Assembly: GCF_024211275.1 (NCBI RefSeq)
Contig: NZ_JAMLDX010000002.1
Coordinates: 186,001 to 250,000, forward strand
Source: Sphingomonas tagetis
GTDB lineage: Bacteria > Pseudomonadota > Alphaproteobacteria > Sphingomonadales > Sphingomonadaceae
DNA length: 64,000 nucleotides
Direction of reading: 5' to 3'
Shown here: one piece after another, positions 8,940 through 17,086 of the stretch
Position numbering within the stretch: the first letter of the stretch is position 1
Layout of the letters: each line of letters begins with the position of its first letter
Notes under the pieces: model-generated
Told to the model about the DNA's origin: nothing
Database searches by the model: none
What the model saw: only the letters and a program-made list of their open reading frames with translations
Translations under genes and position numbers: made by a program

Positions 8940-10187
8940 ATGACCGCAGCCACGGACAGGGAGGACTGGAAGAACACCATCCTCGCGGGCCTTGCCAATT
9001 ATATCGACGCAGGTTCGATCGTCGCGGGTGCGGCGGCGCTGGCACTGTGGGTCGAGGCCTATGGCCTCTCCACCGATTTCGTCGGCATGATCGGCGCGTT
9101 CGGTCCCAATGCGATCGCGGCGGGCATCGGCGCGCTGATTGGCGGGCGGCTGTGCGATCTGTTCGGCCGCAAGAAGATCTACCAGTACGACATGCTGTTC
9201 TACGCGTTCGGCATGCTGTGGCTGGTCTTCGCGATGAACGCGTGGATGATCGTGATCGGCTTCTTCCTGGTCGGTCTCGCGGTCGGGGCGGACATTCCGG
9301 CAAGCTGGTCGCTGATCGCCGAGATGGCGCCCGACGACAAGCGCGGCAAGCATAGCGGCGTGGCGCAAGTGCTGTGGTACCTCGGCCCGGTCGTCGTGCT
9401 GGTCCTGTTCCTGATCCTCGAGCCGCTCGGGCTGCTCGGCGCACGGATCGTGTTCGCGCACCTCGCGGTGCTCGCCATCGCGCTGACCTTCCTGCGATCG
9501 AAGATGCATGAATCGCAGCGCTGGGTGGAGGCGCAGCAAAGCGCCGACAAGGCCGAACGCGGGCGCTGGCAGGACCTGTTCACGCGCCAGCATATCGGAT
9601 CGATGGCGTTCCTCGCCGGCATGTACCTGTTCTGGAATCTGTGGGCCGGCACCAACGGCTTCTTCTTCCCCTATATCCTGCGCACCGTCGGCGATCAGAG
9701 CCAGACGATGTCGGTGGCGCTGCTGACGCTCTCGTTCCTGCTCGGCATGGCGTCGATCTTCTTCATCTTCATGAAGCTGTCCGACAAGGTGAACCAGCGG
9801 CTGCTGTTCGGGGTGTCGGCGATCACGCAGATCGTCGGCATGGCGCTGCTCGCGATCTTCCCGCTGACGCTGCCGGTGGCGATCATCCATGTCGTGCTGA
9901 TGGCGGTCGGCGGCGGGTTCGGCGCGCAGAGCTTCTTCCAGCTGTGGAGCTCGGAGATGTTCCCGACGATGCTGCGTTCGACCGCACAGGGCGTGATGTT
10001 CGCGGTGGTGCGCATCGCGCTCGGCATCTTCAGCTTCTTCGTGCCCTGGCTGACCGCGACCGGCTTCACCACGCTGGCGTGGATCCTGGTCGGCTTCCTC
10101 GCGATCAGCGGCGTGATCGGCTTCGTGTGGGCGCCGCGCAACGAGGGCAAGTCGCTCGAGCAGCTCGAGGCGGAGCGCGCGGTATGA
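8940..10187 (+). CDS. MFS sugar permease (sugar-porter type)
   Basis: A 415-aa inner-membrane protein with about 12 hydrophobic segments. The characteristic MFS loop motif between segments 2 and 3 is GGRLCDLFGRKKIYQYD, followed by GADIPASWSLIAEMAPDDKRGK (the sugar-porter PESPR-like region). Segments such as FFFPYILRTVGDQSQTMSVALL and a C-terminal WAPRNEGKSLEQLEAE are typical of the family. It should carry the monosaccharide across the inner membrane by proton symport after receptor uptake. CGGAGAG lies upstream of the ATG. Its stop overlaps the ATG of the glycosidase gene (ATGA), so the two are coupled. Confidence 0.9.
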   Translation: MTAATDREDWKNTILAGLANYIDAGSIVAGAAALALWVEAYGLSTDFVGMIGAFGPNAIAAGIGALIGGRLCDLFGRKKIYQYDMLFYAFGMLWLVFAMNAWMIVIGFFLVGLAVGADIPASWSLIAEMAPDDKRGKHSGVAQVLWYLGPVVVLVLFLILEPLGLLGARIVFAHLAVLAIALTFLRSKMHESQRWVEAQQSADKAERGRWQDLFTRQHIGSMAFLAGMYLFWNLWAGTNGFFFPYILRTVGDQSQTMSVALLTLSFLLGMASIFFIFMKLSDKVNQRLLFGVSAITQIVGMALLAIFPLTLPVAIIHVVLMAVGGGFGAQSFFQLWSSEMFPTMLRSTAQGVMFAVVRIALGIFSFFVPWLTATGFTTLAWILVGFLAISGVIGFVWAPRNEGKSLEQLEAERAV

Positions 10188-11770
10188 GCATGTCGCGGCG
10201 GACGGTTTTGACGACTGGGCTCAAGACCGGGCTGGCCGCCGGCGCGGCCGCCGCGACACCCGTGCTGGCGCAGGGTGCGCAACGGACCGAGCGCTGGGGC
10301 GTGCACGAGCTGGTGTTCGACGGGCCGCAGACCGGCAATCCCTTTGTTGATGTGGCTGTCGCCGCCGTGTTCAAGGGCGCGGGCAAGACGATCCGCGTGC
10401 CGGGCTTCTACGACGGCAAGGGCGTCTATCGCATCCGCTTCAGCCCGCCCGACACCGGGCGCTGGACGTGGGAGACCGAAAGCAGCGCGAGCGAACTGGC
10501 GGGGAAGCGCGGCGGGTTCGAATGCGTCGCCGCGTCAGCGGGCAACCATGGCCCGATGCGCGTGACTCAGGACGGCTATCACTTCGCCTATGCCGACGGC
10601 ACGCCGTTCCGACAGATCGGCACGACCTGTTATGCCTGGGCGCTGCAATCCGACGCCAAATGCGCGCAGACGATCGAGACGCTCAAGGCCGCGCCGTTCA
10701 ACAAGATGCGGATGCTGGTCACCCCGAACGTCGACGCGGTCGCGACCAATCCGTTCGTTCGCACCGGCAAGGGGCCGCGCGACTGGGACCCCACCCGCTT
10801 CGATCCCGATTATTTCCGCCGCTACGAAGACCGCATCATCCGGCTCGGCCAGCTCGGGATCGAGGCGGACGTCATCCTGTTCCACCCCTATGACGAGAAG
10901 CGCGGTTACAACGACATGAAGCGCGCCGATGACGAGCGTTATGTCCGTTACTGCGCGGCGCGCTGGGGCGCCTATCGCCATGTGTGGTGGTCGATGGGCA
11001 ACGAATATGATGCGATCAAGACCAAGAGCATGGACGATTGGGACCACCTCTTTGAGGTGCTGGTCGGCGCCGATCCGCACGACCGGCTGCGCTCGATCCA
11101 CCAGATCAATGTCTATTACGATCACCGCAAGCCGTGGATCACCCATGCCAGCATCCAGAACGGTGCAGCAGTCCTCGACGATATCCGCGCGGCGATGCAC
11201 CGCGACTTCGCGCTGAAGCCCGTGATCTTCGACGAGGTCGTCTATGAGGGCAATTCGGACAAGCGCTGGGGCCAGCTCACCGCCGAGCAGATGGTCGAGC
11301 GCTTCTGGTGGGGGCTGATCGGCGGGACCTATGTCGGTCACAGCGAGACCTATGACCCCAACCGCAACGCCGACTATTCATGGCTGGGCCAGGGCGGCGT
11401 GCTCAAGGGCACGAGCGCGCCGCGGCTGGCGTTTCTCAAGAAGATCATGGAGGAAGGGCCAGCGCCGGGGATCGACCCGATCCAGCATTGGTGGAACTAT
11501 CATATCGGCGGCAAGCCGCACGAATATTTCCTGAAATATTTCGGCGCGGCCAGCCCAAGCGAGTGGAAGGTGCAACTGCCGGGGCGCAAGAGCGATCCCA
11601 AGCACAGCTTTCGCGCCGACATCATCGACACCTGGAACATGACCGTGACCCCGGTCGACGGCGTGTTCACGATGCAGCAGCTCAACGAATATGACGTCCA
11701 TGACCCGGCGCGGCCGAGCATTGCGCTGCCCGGCAAGCCGTGGATCGCGGTGCGCATGGTCAAAATCTGA
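10184..11770 (+). CDS. Exported glycoside hydrolase with DUF5060 and DUF4038-like domains; candidate apiosidase
   Basis: A 528-aa exported enzyme. The start MSMSRRTVLTTG resembles a Tat signal, with cleavage near VLAQGAQ. Residues about 35-105 look like the DUF5060 immunoglobulin-like domain (RWGVHELVFDG ... PPDTGRWTWET). A TIM barrel follows (FRQIGTTCYAWA; FNKMRMLVTPN), with candidate catalytic acid Glu274 in WWSMGNEYDAI and nucleophile Glu351 in VIFDEVVYEG. The C-terminal strand region resembles DUF5605. DUF4038-type barrels include the family GH140 apiosidases of rhamnogalacturonan-II breakdown, which suits the apiose-like enzyme set of this operon. Arabinofuranosidase or endoglucanase-like activity is possible. 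The GH family is inferred. Confidence 0.75.
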   Translation: MSMSRRTVLTTGLKTGLAAGAAAATPVLAQGAQRTERWGVHELVFDGPQTGNPFVDVAVAAVFKGAGKTIRVPGFYDGKGVYRIRFSPPDTGRWTWETESSASELAGKRGGFECVAASAGNHGPMRVTQDGYHFAYADGTPFRQIGTTCYAWALQSDAKCAQTIETLKAAPFNKMRMLVTPNVDAVATNPFVRTGKGPRDWDPTRFDPDYFRRYEDRIIRLGQLGIEADVILFHPYDEKRGYNDMKRADDERYVRYCAARWGAYRHVWWSMGNEYDAIKTKSMDDWDHLFEVLVGADPHDRLRSIHQINVYYDHRKPWITHASIQNGAAVLDDIRAAMHRDFALKPVIFDEVVYEGNSDKRWGQLTAEQMVERFWWGLIGGTYVGHSETYDPNRNADYSWLGQGGVLKGTSAPRLAFLKKIMEEGPAPGIDPIQHWWNYHIGGKPHEYFLKYFGAASPSEWKVQLPGRKSDPKHSFRADIIDTWNMTVTPVDGVFTMQQLNEYDVHDPARPSIALPGKPWIAVRMVKI

Positions 11771-11804
11771 GACTTACGAGACCCCAAGGGGTGGCTTGAA
11801 CCTT

Positions 11805-11843
11805 CGGCTGCGGTGCCCCCTTAGGCGCCGCAGCCGATCTTTT
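11805..11843 (+). terminator. Strong intrinsic terminator of the rightward sugar operon
   Basis: A 13-bp stem, CGGCTGCGGTGCC (11805-11817) paired with GGCGCCGCAGCCG (11824-11836) with one T-G wobble, has the six-base loop CCCTTA and is followed by ATCTTTTA. It lies 35 bases after the glycosidase stop. The T-run overlaps the stop codon of the convergent nudC gene. Confidence 0.85.
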
Positions 11844-12717
11844 ATTCGCCGTCCACCCAGTGCCGCAACAGGCTGTGCGCGATGGCATAGGGTGGTGGGG
11901 CACCGAAACGGGCGGTTGGATCGCCGGCGAGCGCGGCACGCACTTCAGCGCGAGTGACCCAGAAGCCGTCTTCGAGCTCGTTGGCATCGAGCGTGAGCGT
12001 ATCGCCCTCCGCCTCGGCGACGCAGGCGATCATCAGCGAGGATGGAAACGGCCAGGGCTGGCTGGCGACGTAACGGACATTGCGGGTGTGGACGCCGGCT
12101 TCCTCCAATATCTCGCGAGAGACGGCTTCCTCCATCGACTCGCCCACCTCGACGAACCCGGCCAGCGCGGAATAGCGGCCCGGCGGCCAGCTCGCCTGCC
12201 GCGCGACCAGCGCCTTGCCCTCATATTCGGCGAGCATGATCACCACCGGATCGGTGCGCGGGAAATGCTCGGCGTTGCAACCCGTGCAGCGCCGCGCCCA
12301 GCCTGCGCGGAAAATTGCCGTGGCGCTCCCGCAATTGGCGCAGAAGCCGTGCCGCTGGTGCCAGTCGATCAGGCTGCGCGCCGCGGCGTAGAGGCTCGCC
12401 TGATCGGGCGGCATCAGCCCGAGCATGTGGAACAGCGACGGCGAACGCGCCGCGGCGTGGCGCTCGGTTTGGCGCAGCGGGGCGAAGTGCGGCTTGCCGG
12501 CGATATAGCCGAGCAGCAGCGGCTCGGCGTCTTCGGGCAGATCGGCGAGACTGGTCCAGACGAGCTGGCCTTCCTGGTCGAGCTGTGGGTCCAGCCCGTC
12601 GAGCTTGAGCAGCCGTGCGCGCCAGTCGCTCAGCGCGCGCTCGAGCGCCGCCGGATCGTTGCGCTCATGATCGGCGCGGTCGAGCGTCGCGCCGGTGAAG
12701 CCGACCGCGACGTTCAC
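11842..12717 (-). CDS. nudC: NAD(H) pyrophosphatase / NAD-decapping Nudix hydrolase NudC
   Basis: A 291-aa protein. A zinc ribbon (FCANCGSATAIF and RRCTGCNAEHFPR; C-x2-C ... C-x2-C) precedes the Nudix domain with signature GFVEVGESMEEAVSREILEE and the NudC-specific SQPWPFPSSLMIAC motif. NudC splits NAD(H) into NMN(H) and AMP and removes NAD caps from RNA. I take the GTG at 12717 as start because it overlaps the stop of the upstream serine hydrolase (GTGA) and removes an unlikely basic N-terminal extension. The gene forms a tightly packed leftward operon with that hydrolase and mutY. Confidence 0.92.
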   Translation of the reverse strand: MNVAVGFTGATLDRADHERNDPAALERALSDWRARLLKLDGLDPQLDQEGQLVWTSLADLPEDAEPLLLGYIAGKPHFAPLRQTERHAAARSPSLFHMLGLMPPDQASLYAAARSLIDWHQRHGFCANCGSATAIFRAGWARRCTGCNAEHFPRTDPVVIMLAEYEGKALVARQASWPPGRYSALAGFVEVGESMEEAVSREILEEAGVHTRNVRYVASQPWPFPSSLMIACVAEAEGDTLTLDANELEDGFWVTRAEVRAALAGDPTARFGAPPPYAIAHSLLRHWVDGE

Positions 12718-14027
12718 TTGCGCGCCGGGCCGTAGATCGCGTCGACCGCATCCTCGCGCAACGGCCATTTGCCTGGCGGCATGTAGTTGACCATCACCGT
12801 CGCGCGGACCTTGTTGACCGGATCGACCCAGGCCGCGGTTCCGGCCGCACCGCCCCAGCCATAGGTGCCTTTGGCCGGTCCGCCCGGTGCATCGCTAAGA
12901 TAGACCGATCCGCCGGCGCCGAACCCCATCTTGACCGCCGCAAGGTCGCCGCCGCTGCGTCCGGGGATCGAGAAGGCCGGCACGCCTTCGGGCAGGAGGT
13001 TCGACATCGCCAGCCGCACCGTCTCGCGCTTCATCACGCGCTTGCCGCCAAGAGCGCCCTCATTGACCAGCATGTGCAGGAAACGATCATAGTCGCGCGC
13101 CGACATCACGAGCCCGGCGCCGCCATAGGGAAAGGATGGCGGCGAGGTGAATGCCGAGGATTCGGGCCGGTCGAACGCGGCCATCCCGTTCTCACCGATC
13201 AGATAGTTGGTCGCGAACCGGCCGATCTCGCTCTGCGGCACGGTCCAGTAGGTCGAGTTCATGCCGAGCGGCTTGAACATGCGCGTTTCGAGGAAGCGCT
13301 CGAACGGCATGCCCCCGGCGACCTCGATGACGCGCGCGAGGACGTCGAGGCTGATCGAATAGCTGAACAACGTGCCCGGATCGGCGATCAACGGCAGGGT
13401 AGCCACCCGGTCGGCGAACGCCTTGAGCGAGGTCGGGCGGACCTTGCGCAACTCCGGCTCGAGCGCAGGCGCCAGCGCGGCCGGAACGATGCCGAGGCGG
13501 TTATATTCGGCCAGCAGCGGCCCTTTCGTAATGATCGTATAGCCCAGACCCGCGGTATGGGTGAGCAGATGGCGCACCGTGATCGGCCGGGCGGCGGGGC
13601 GTGAGGCAAGACTGTTGGCCGGATCGGTCAGCACCTTGCTGGTCTTGAACCCCGGAATGAAGTCGCTGATCGGCTGGTCGAGGCGCAGCTTGCCGTCTTC
13701 GATCAGCATCATCGCCGCCATGCCGGTGATCGGCTTGGTCATCGAATAGACGCGCCACAGCGAGTCGGCGTCCGCCTTCCGTGCGCCCGCATCGGACGCG
13801 AGCGCGCCGGCCGCGGCGATCGTCGGCGCGGTATCGCCCCGGGCATAAGCGATGACGATGCCGGGCACCTTGCTGCTTGCGACATAGCTCCTGGCGAGCG
13901 CAGCCGGGTCGGCGGCGGACGCCGCCTGGACCGGGGACGGCGGCGTGACCGCCTGGCCGATCGCAACCGGCGCAGCGGCGATGGCAATGACGATCGACGC
14001 CGCACCGGTCAGCCAGAATTTCCTCAT
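12714..14027 (-). CDS. Exported serine hydrolase, class C beta-lactamase/esterase fold
   Basis: A 437-aa protein with a signal peptide (residues 1-24, ending AAPVAIGQ) and the beta-lactamase fold of penicillin-binding-protein-like esterases. The catalytic SxxK is S95-M-T-K98 in RVYSMTKPITGMAAMMLIEDGKL. HLLTHTAGLGYT, a YSISLDVL segment at the YxN position and a C-terminal YGWGGAAGTAAWVDP follow. The usual beta-lactamase third motif HTG is replaced by the GGA segment seen in the esterase-like members, so ester or D-amino peptide hydrolysis is more likely than antibiotic hydrolysis. Its ATG overlaps the mutY stop (ATGA) and its stop overlaps the nudC start. The substrate is unknown. Confidence 0.85.
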   Translation of the reverse strand: MRKFWLTGAASIVIAIAAAPVAIGQAVTPPSPVQAASAADPAALARSYVASSKVPGIVIAYARGDTAPTIAAAGALASDAGARKADADSLWRVYSMTKPITGMAAMMLIEDGKLRLDQPISDFIPGFKTSKVLTDPANSLASRPAARPITVRHLLTHTAGLGYTIITKGPLLAEYNRLGIVPAALAPALEPELRKVRPTSLKAFADRVATLPLIADPGTLFSYSISLDVLARVIEVAGGMPFERFLETRMFKPLGMNSTYWTVPQSEIGRFATNYLIGENGMAAFDRPESSAFTSPPSFPYGGAGLVMSARDYDRFLHMLVNEGALGGKRVMKRETVRLAMSNLLPEGVPAFSIPGRSGGDLAAVKMGFGAGGSVYLSDAPGGPAKGTYGWGGAAGTAAWVDPVNKVRATVMVNYMPPGKWPLREDAVDAIYGPARK

Positions 14028-15073
14028 CGCATCCTCCGCATCGTTTCAGCCGCTCTGGCGAACACGGTGGGCAACCCCGCCGAGTCGAGCTCGGCGATCG
14101 GCCACCATTCGCCTTCGATTGCCCCTGCTTGCCCGTCGATCGTGACGCTCGCAAGCGCGCTGACCAGTTCGAAATGCGTGAAGCCGTGGCTTACCGTGGC
14201 GTTATGCAGCGCCCAGCCGGCGGCGAATGGCGCACCCTCGACCCCGGGCGGCGAGTCGGCCCAGGGACCGGTGGGCAGTGCGCGCATTCCGCCGAGCAGG
14301 CCCCTTGCCGGACGGCGCACGAGCAGCACCGCGCCGTTGCGTTCGACCCAGAACATCGTGCCGTAACGCGTTGGACGCGCTTTCTTCCTCGCCTTGACCG
14401 GATAGGCGTCGGGCCGCCCGTCCGCCCGCGCGTCGCAACGCTTCGCCAGCGGGCAGAGCAGGCATTTGGGCGAGCGCGGCGTGCAGATCGTGGCGCCGAG
14501 ATCCATCATCGCCTGCGCGAAATCCCCGGCCCGTTCGTCGGGCGTGACCGAATCGGCCAGCTCACGGATACGCGGCTTGGCGCCGGGCAACGGATCGGCG
14601 ACCGCGAACAGCCGTGCGATCACACGCTCGACATTGCCGTCGACCACCACCGCGCGCTCGCCGAACGCGATCGCGGCGACCGCGGCGGCGGTATAAGCGC
14701 CGAAACCGGGCAGCTTGCGCAGTTCCGCCTCGGTGCCCGGCAACTGTCCACCATGCTCCACAGCCACCGCGCGCGCAGCGGCGAGCAGGTTGCGGGCGCG
14801 GGCATAATAGCCAAGGCCGGCCCAGGCGCTCATCAGTTCGCCATCCTCGACCGCGGCGAGGCTCGCGAAATCGGGCCAGCGCGTGGTGAATTTCTCGAAA
14901 TAGGGGATGACGGTCGCGACCTGAGTCTGCTGGAGCATCACCTCCGACAACCACACGCGATACGGGTCGGGCGCCGGCGTGCCGGGCGGCGCCCGCCATG
15001 GCAAAGCCCGGGCATTGGCGTCGTACCAGTCGAGCAAGGGTTCGGCGATTTCGCGAGAGGCGTTGTCGGGCAC
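14024..15073 (-). CDS. mutY: A/G-specific adenine DNA glycosylase MutY
   Basis: A 349-aa base-excision repair enzyme that removes adenine mispaired with 8-oxoguanine. Visible features are the catalytic-Glu helix SEVMLQQTQVATVIPYF, the helix-hairpin-helix LPGFGAYTAAAVAAIAF with catalytic Asp in VVDGNVERV, and the iron-sulfur cluster cysteines C-x6-C-x2-C-x5-C in CTPRSPKCLLCPLAKRC. A C-terminal Nudix-like 8-oxoG recognition domain contains GGMRALPTGPW and the late FTHFELVSAL. The GTG at 15073 (VPDNASREIAEPLLDWYD) gives the usual 350-aa length. An open frame continues upstream but overlaps the divergent dciA gene. First gene of the mutY-serine hydrolase-nudC operon. Confidence 0.95.
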   Translation of the reverse strand: MPDNASREIAEPLLDWYDANARALPWRAPPGTPAPDPYRVWLSEVMLQQTQVATVIPYFEKFTTRWPDFASLAAVEDGELMSAWAGLGYYARARNLLAAARAVAVEHGGQLPGTEAELRKLPGFGAYTAAAVAAIAFGERAVVVDGNVERVIARLFAVADPLPGAKPRIRELADSVTPDERAGDFAQAMMDLGATICTPRSPKCLLCPLAKRCDARADGRPDAYPVKARKKARPTRYGTMFWVERNGAVLLVRRPARGLLGGMRALPTGPWADSPPGVEGAPFAAGWALHNATVSHGFTHFELVSALASVTIDGQAGAIEGEWWPIAELDSAGLPTVFARAAETMRRMR

Positions 15074-15082
15074 GCCCCGCCT

Positions 15083-15613
15083 ATGGCATGGACGAACCCG
15101 ATGCGTAAGCCGACCGCCCCCAAGGACGAACCCAAGCGCTCCAACCGCCTTCGCCAAGTGGCGGAGCTGGTGCCCGATGTCGGTCGCGTGGCGTTCCGCA
15201 AGTTCGGCTTCGTGCAGAGCGCGGTGGTGCGGCGCTGGAGCGAGATCGTCGGCGAGCGTTATGCCGGGGTGTCGTCGCCCGAATCGATTCGCTTCCCGCG
15301 CGGCGAGCGCTCGAACGGCGTGCTGAGCCTGGTCGTGCAGGGCGCGCACGCGCCGATGATGCAGCATATCGCGCCGGAGATCATGGAGCGGGTCAACCGC
15401 TTCTTCGGCTATCCCGCCGTCGCCAAGGTCGCGATTCGGCAGGGCGAGGTGGTCCGGCCGCCCCGCCCGGTCGCGCCGCCCGAACCCGCACCGGTACCGG
15501 CGGAGATGGGCGAGAGCCTGCGCGCCATCGCCGATCCCGAATTGCGCGCCGTCCTCGAAGGACTCGCCGCCGGGGTCGCGATGCCCGTCCTCAAGCTCGG
15601 AAAGATCGATTGA
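15083..15613 (+). CDS. dciA: DUF721-family protein, DciA-like replicative helicase loader
   Basis: A 176-aa cytoplasmic protein with the DUF721 core at residues about 20-100 (ELVPDVGRVAFRKFGF, VVRRWSEIVGERYA, GVLSLVVQGAHAPMMQ). A proline-rich linker and a short conserved tail (ADPELRAVLEGLAAGVA) follow. In bacteria lacking DnaC or DnaI, DUF721 proteins (DciA) help load DnaB helicase. Its ATG is only nine bases from the divergent mutY GTG, so its promoter must lie within mutY, or the real start is the second ATG at 15101. Its stop overlaps the start of the following thiol protein gene. Confidence 0.8.
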   Translation: MAWTNPMRKPTAPKDEPKRSNRLRQVAELVPDVGRVAFRKFGFVQSAVVRRWSEIVGERYAGVSSPESIRFPRGERSNGVLSLVVQGAHAPMMQHIAPEIMERVNRFFGYPAVAKVAIRQGEVVRPPRPVAPPEPAPVPAEMGESLRAIADPELRAVLEGLAAGVAMPVLKLGKID

Positions 15614-16296
15614 TGCGGCTCATCGGCCTGTTGTTTTCCATGGTCGCCGGGATGTCGCTCGCGAGCCCCGCGCCCGCACGGCCCGCCAAGGACTGGCGCG
15701 CGACCGTGGTGAAACTGCCGACCGGCGCCTACGCCATCGGTAACCCGGCGGCGAAGGTGAAACTGGTCGAATATCTCAGCTACACCTGCCCGCATTGCGC
15801 GCACTTCGTCGCGGAATCGAAGGCGCCGCTGCACGACGACCTCGTCCGCCGCGGTGTCGTGCGCGTCGAATTCCGCCATGCGGTGCGAGATCCGCTCGAC
15901 ATGGCGGCCTCGCTGCTCGCGCGCTGTGCCGGACCGCGCAGCTTTTCCGGGGCAAGCGAGGCGATCTTCGCTGCGCAGGCGAGCTGGTACCAGCAGGGCG
16001 CGACATGGTGGCAGGCGAATGGGCCAGCGATTCAGTCTCAGCCCGAGCTGGCGCAGCTCAAGGCCGCCGCGAACGGCTCCGGCCTCACGCAATTGATGCG
16101 CGGGCGCGGCATGACCGCGGCGGCGATCAACCAGTGTTTCGCGGCGCCAGCCGACCTCAACGTCGTGACAGCGATGACCAAGGCGTCCTGGGCGGCGATC
16201 CAGGGTACGCCGAGCTTCACCGTCAACGGCAAGGCGGCCGCTGCGAGCGACTGGAGCAACCTCGAACCCCAATTGCGCGCTGCAGGTGCGCGCTGA
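15613..16296 (+). CDS. Periplasmic DsbA/DsbG-like thiol:disulfide oxidoreductase
   Basis: A 227-aa exported thioredoxin-fold protein. It has a signal peptide (MRLIGLLFSMVAGMSLASP...), then the active site C59-P-H-C62 in YLSYTCPHCAHFV, the helical insertion of the DsbA family, and the cis-proline loop GTPSFTVNGK near the C-terminus. It should act in oxidative protein folding in the periplasm. The ATG at 15613 overlaps the dciA stop (TGATG), and a TTG at 15610 is an alternative. It is followed after 24 bases by a related lipoprotein, so the two probably arose by duplication. Confidence 0.88.
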   Translation: MRLIGLLFSMVAGMSLASPAPARPAKDWRATVVKLPTGAYAIGNPAAKVKLVEYLSYTCPHCAHFVAESKAPLHDDLVRRGVVRVEFRHAVRDPLDMAASLLARCAGPRSFSGASEAIFAAQASWYQQGATWWQANGPAIQSQPELAQLKAAANGSGLTQLMRGRGMTAAAINQCFAAPADLNVVTAMTKASWAAIQGTPSFTVNGKAAAASDWSNLEPQLRAAGAR

Positions 16297-16320
16297 CCCT
16301 TTCGAACGGAGAGTGACCGG

Positions 16321-17058
16321 ATGCGTGTAGCGATAGGACTGGCCGCAGCGACCCTGCTGGCGGCGTGCGGCGGCGGCGAGAGCGGCGACAACATCACCGC
16401 CGGGCCGCCCGCGGCGCCGGTATCGGGCGCGCCCGCGCCGGCCGGCACGCAATGGGTCGACAAGGTCGAGCAGACCGCCGAGGGCGGCTTTCGCATGGGC
16501 AACCCCGATGCGCCGATCAAGCTGATCGAGTACGGCTCGCGCACCTGCGGCCATTGCGCGGCCTTCGCGAATACCGGCACCGAGGGGCTGAAGAAATATG
16601 TCGCGACCGGCAAGGTCAGTTTCGAGTTCCGCGACTTCCTGCTTAACCCGATCGATCTTGGCGCGGCGCTGCTCGGCCAGTGCGCCGGTCCCGGCCCGTT
16701 CTTCGCGATCATGGACCAGATGTATGCCGAACAGGCCAACATCCTGAAGAACGCGCCCGGCCAGGACGATCCCTTCGCCAAGCAGGTCGAGGCGATGCCG
16801 CCGCAGCAGCGCACCGTCGCGATCGCCGAGCGGTTCGGCTATCTCGCCTTCGTGCAGGAGCGCGGCGTGCCCGAGGCGCAGGCGCGCGCCTGTCTCGCCG
16901 ATCCGGCCAAGACCGCGGCGCTGGTCAAGAGCAACGAGGATGCGGCCAAGCAGTACAGCATCCCCGGGACCCCGACCTTCATCCTCAACGGCAAGGTACT
17001 GGAGAATACCGGCACCTGGCCGCAGGTCGAAGCGGCGCTGAAGGCCGCCGGGGCCTGA
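16321..17058 (+). CDS. DsbA-like thioredoxin-fold lipoprotein
   Basis: A 245-aa protein with a lipobox (ATLLAACGGG, lipidated Cys16) rather than a simple signal peptide, so it is membrane-anchored facing the periplasm. After a Pro/Ala/Gly linker comes the DsbA-like fold with active site C76-G-H-C79 in GSRTCGHCAAF and the cis-proline loop GTPTFILNGKVL. It resembles the preceding gene in layout (FEFRDFLLNPIDLGAALLGQCAGP versus FRHAVRDPLDMAASLLARCAGP). CGHC versus CPHC should shift its redox potential. It may pair with the upstream enzyme, one anchored and one soluble. Confidence 0.88.
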   Translation: MRVAIGLAAATLLAACGGGESGDNITAGPPAAPVSGAPAPAGTQWVDKVEQTAEGGFRMGNPDAPIKLIEYGSRTCGHCAAFANTGTEGLKKYVATGKVSFEFRDFLLNPIDLGAALLGQCAGPGPFFAIMDQMYAEQANILKNAPGQDDPFAKQVEAMPPQQRTVAIAERFGYLAFVQERGVPEAQARACLADPAKTAALVKSNEDAAKQYSIPGTPTFILNGKVLENTGTWPQVEAALKAAGA

Positions 17059-17086
17059 TGGCATGAGCCGGGGGGCGGGCCGTTAG

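Noticed and set aside
15409..17064. 551-codon frame antisense to the thiol protein genes
   Set aside because: The sense strand shows CPHC and CGHC active sites and a lipobox; the antisense frame crosses several genes.
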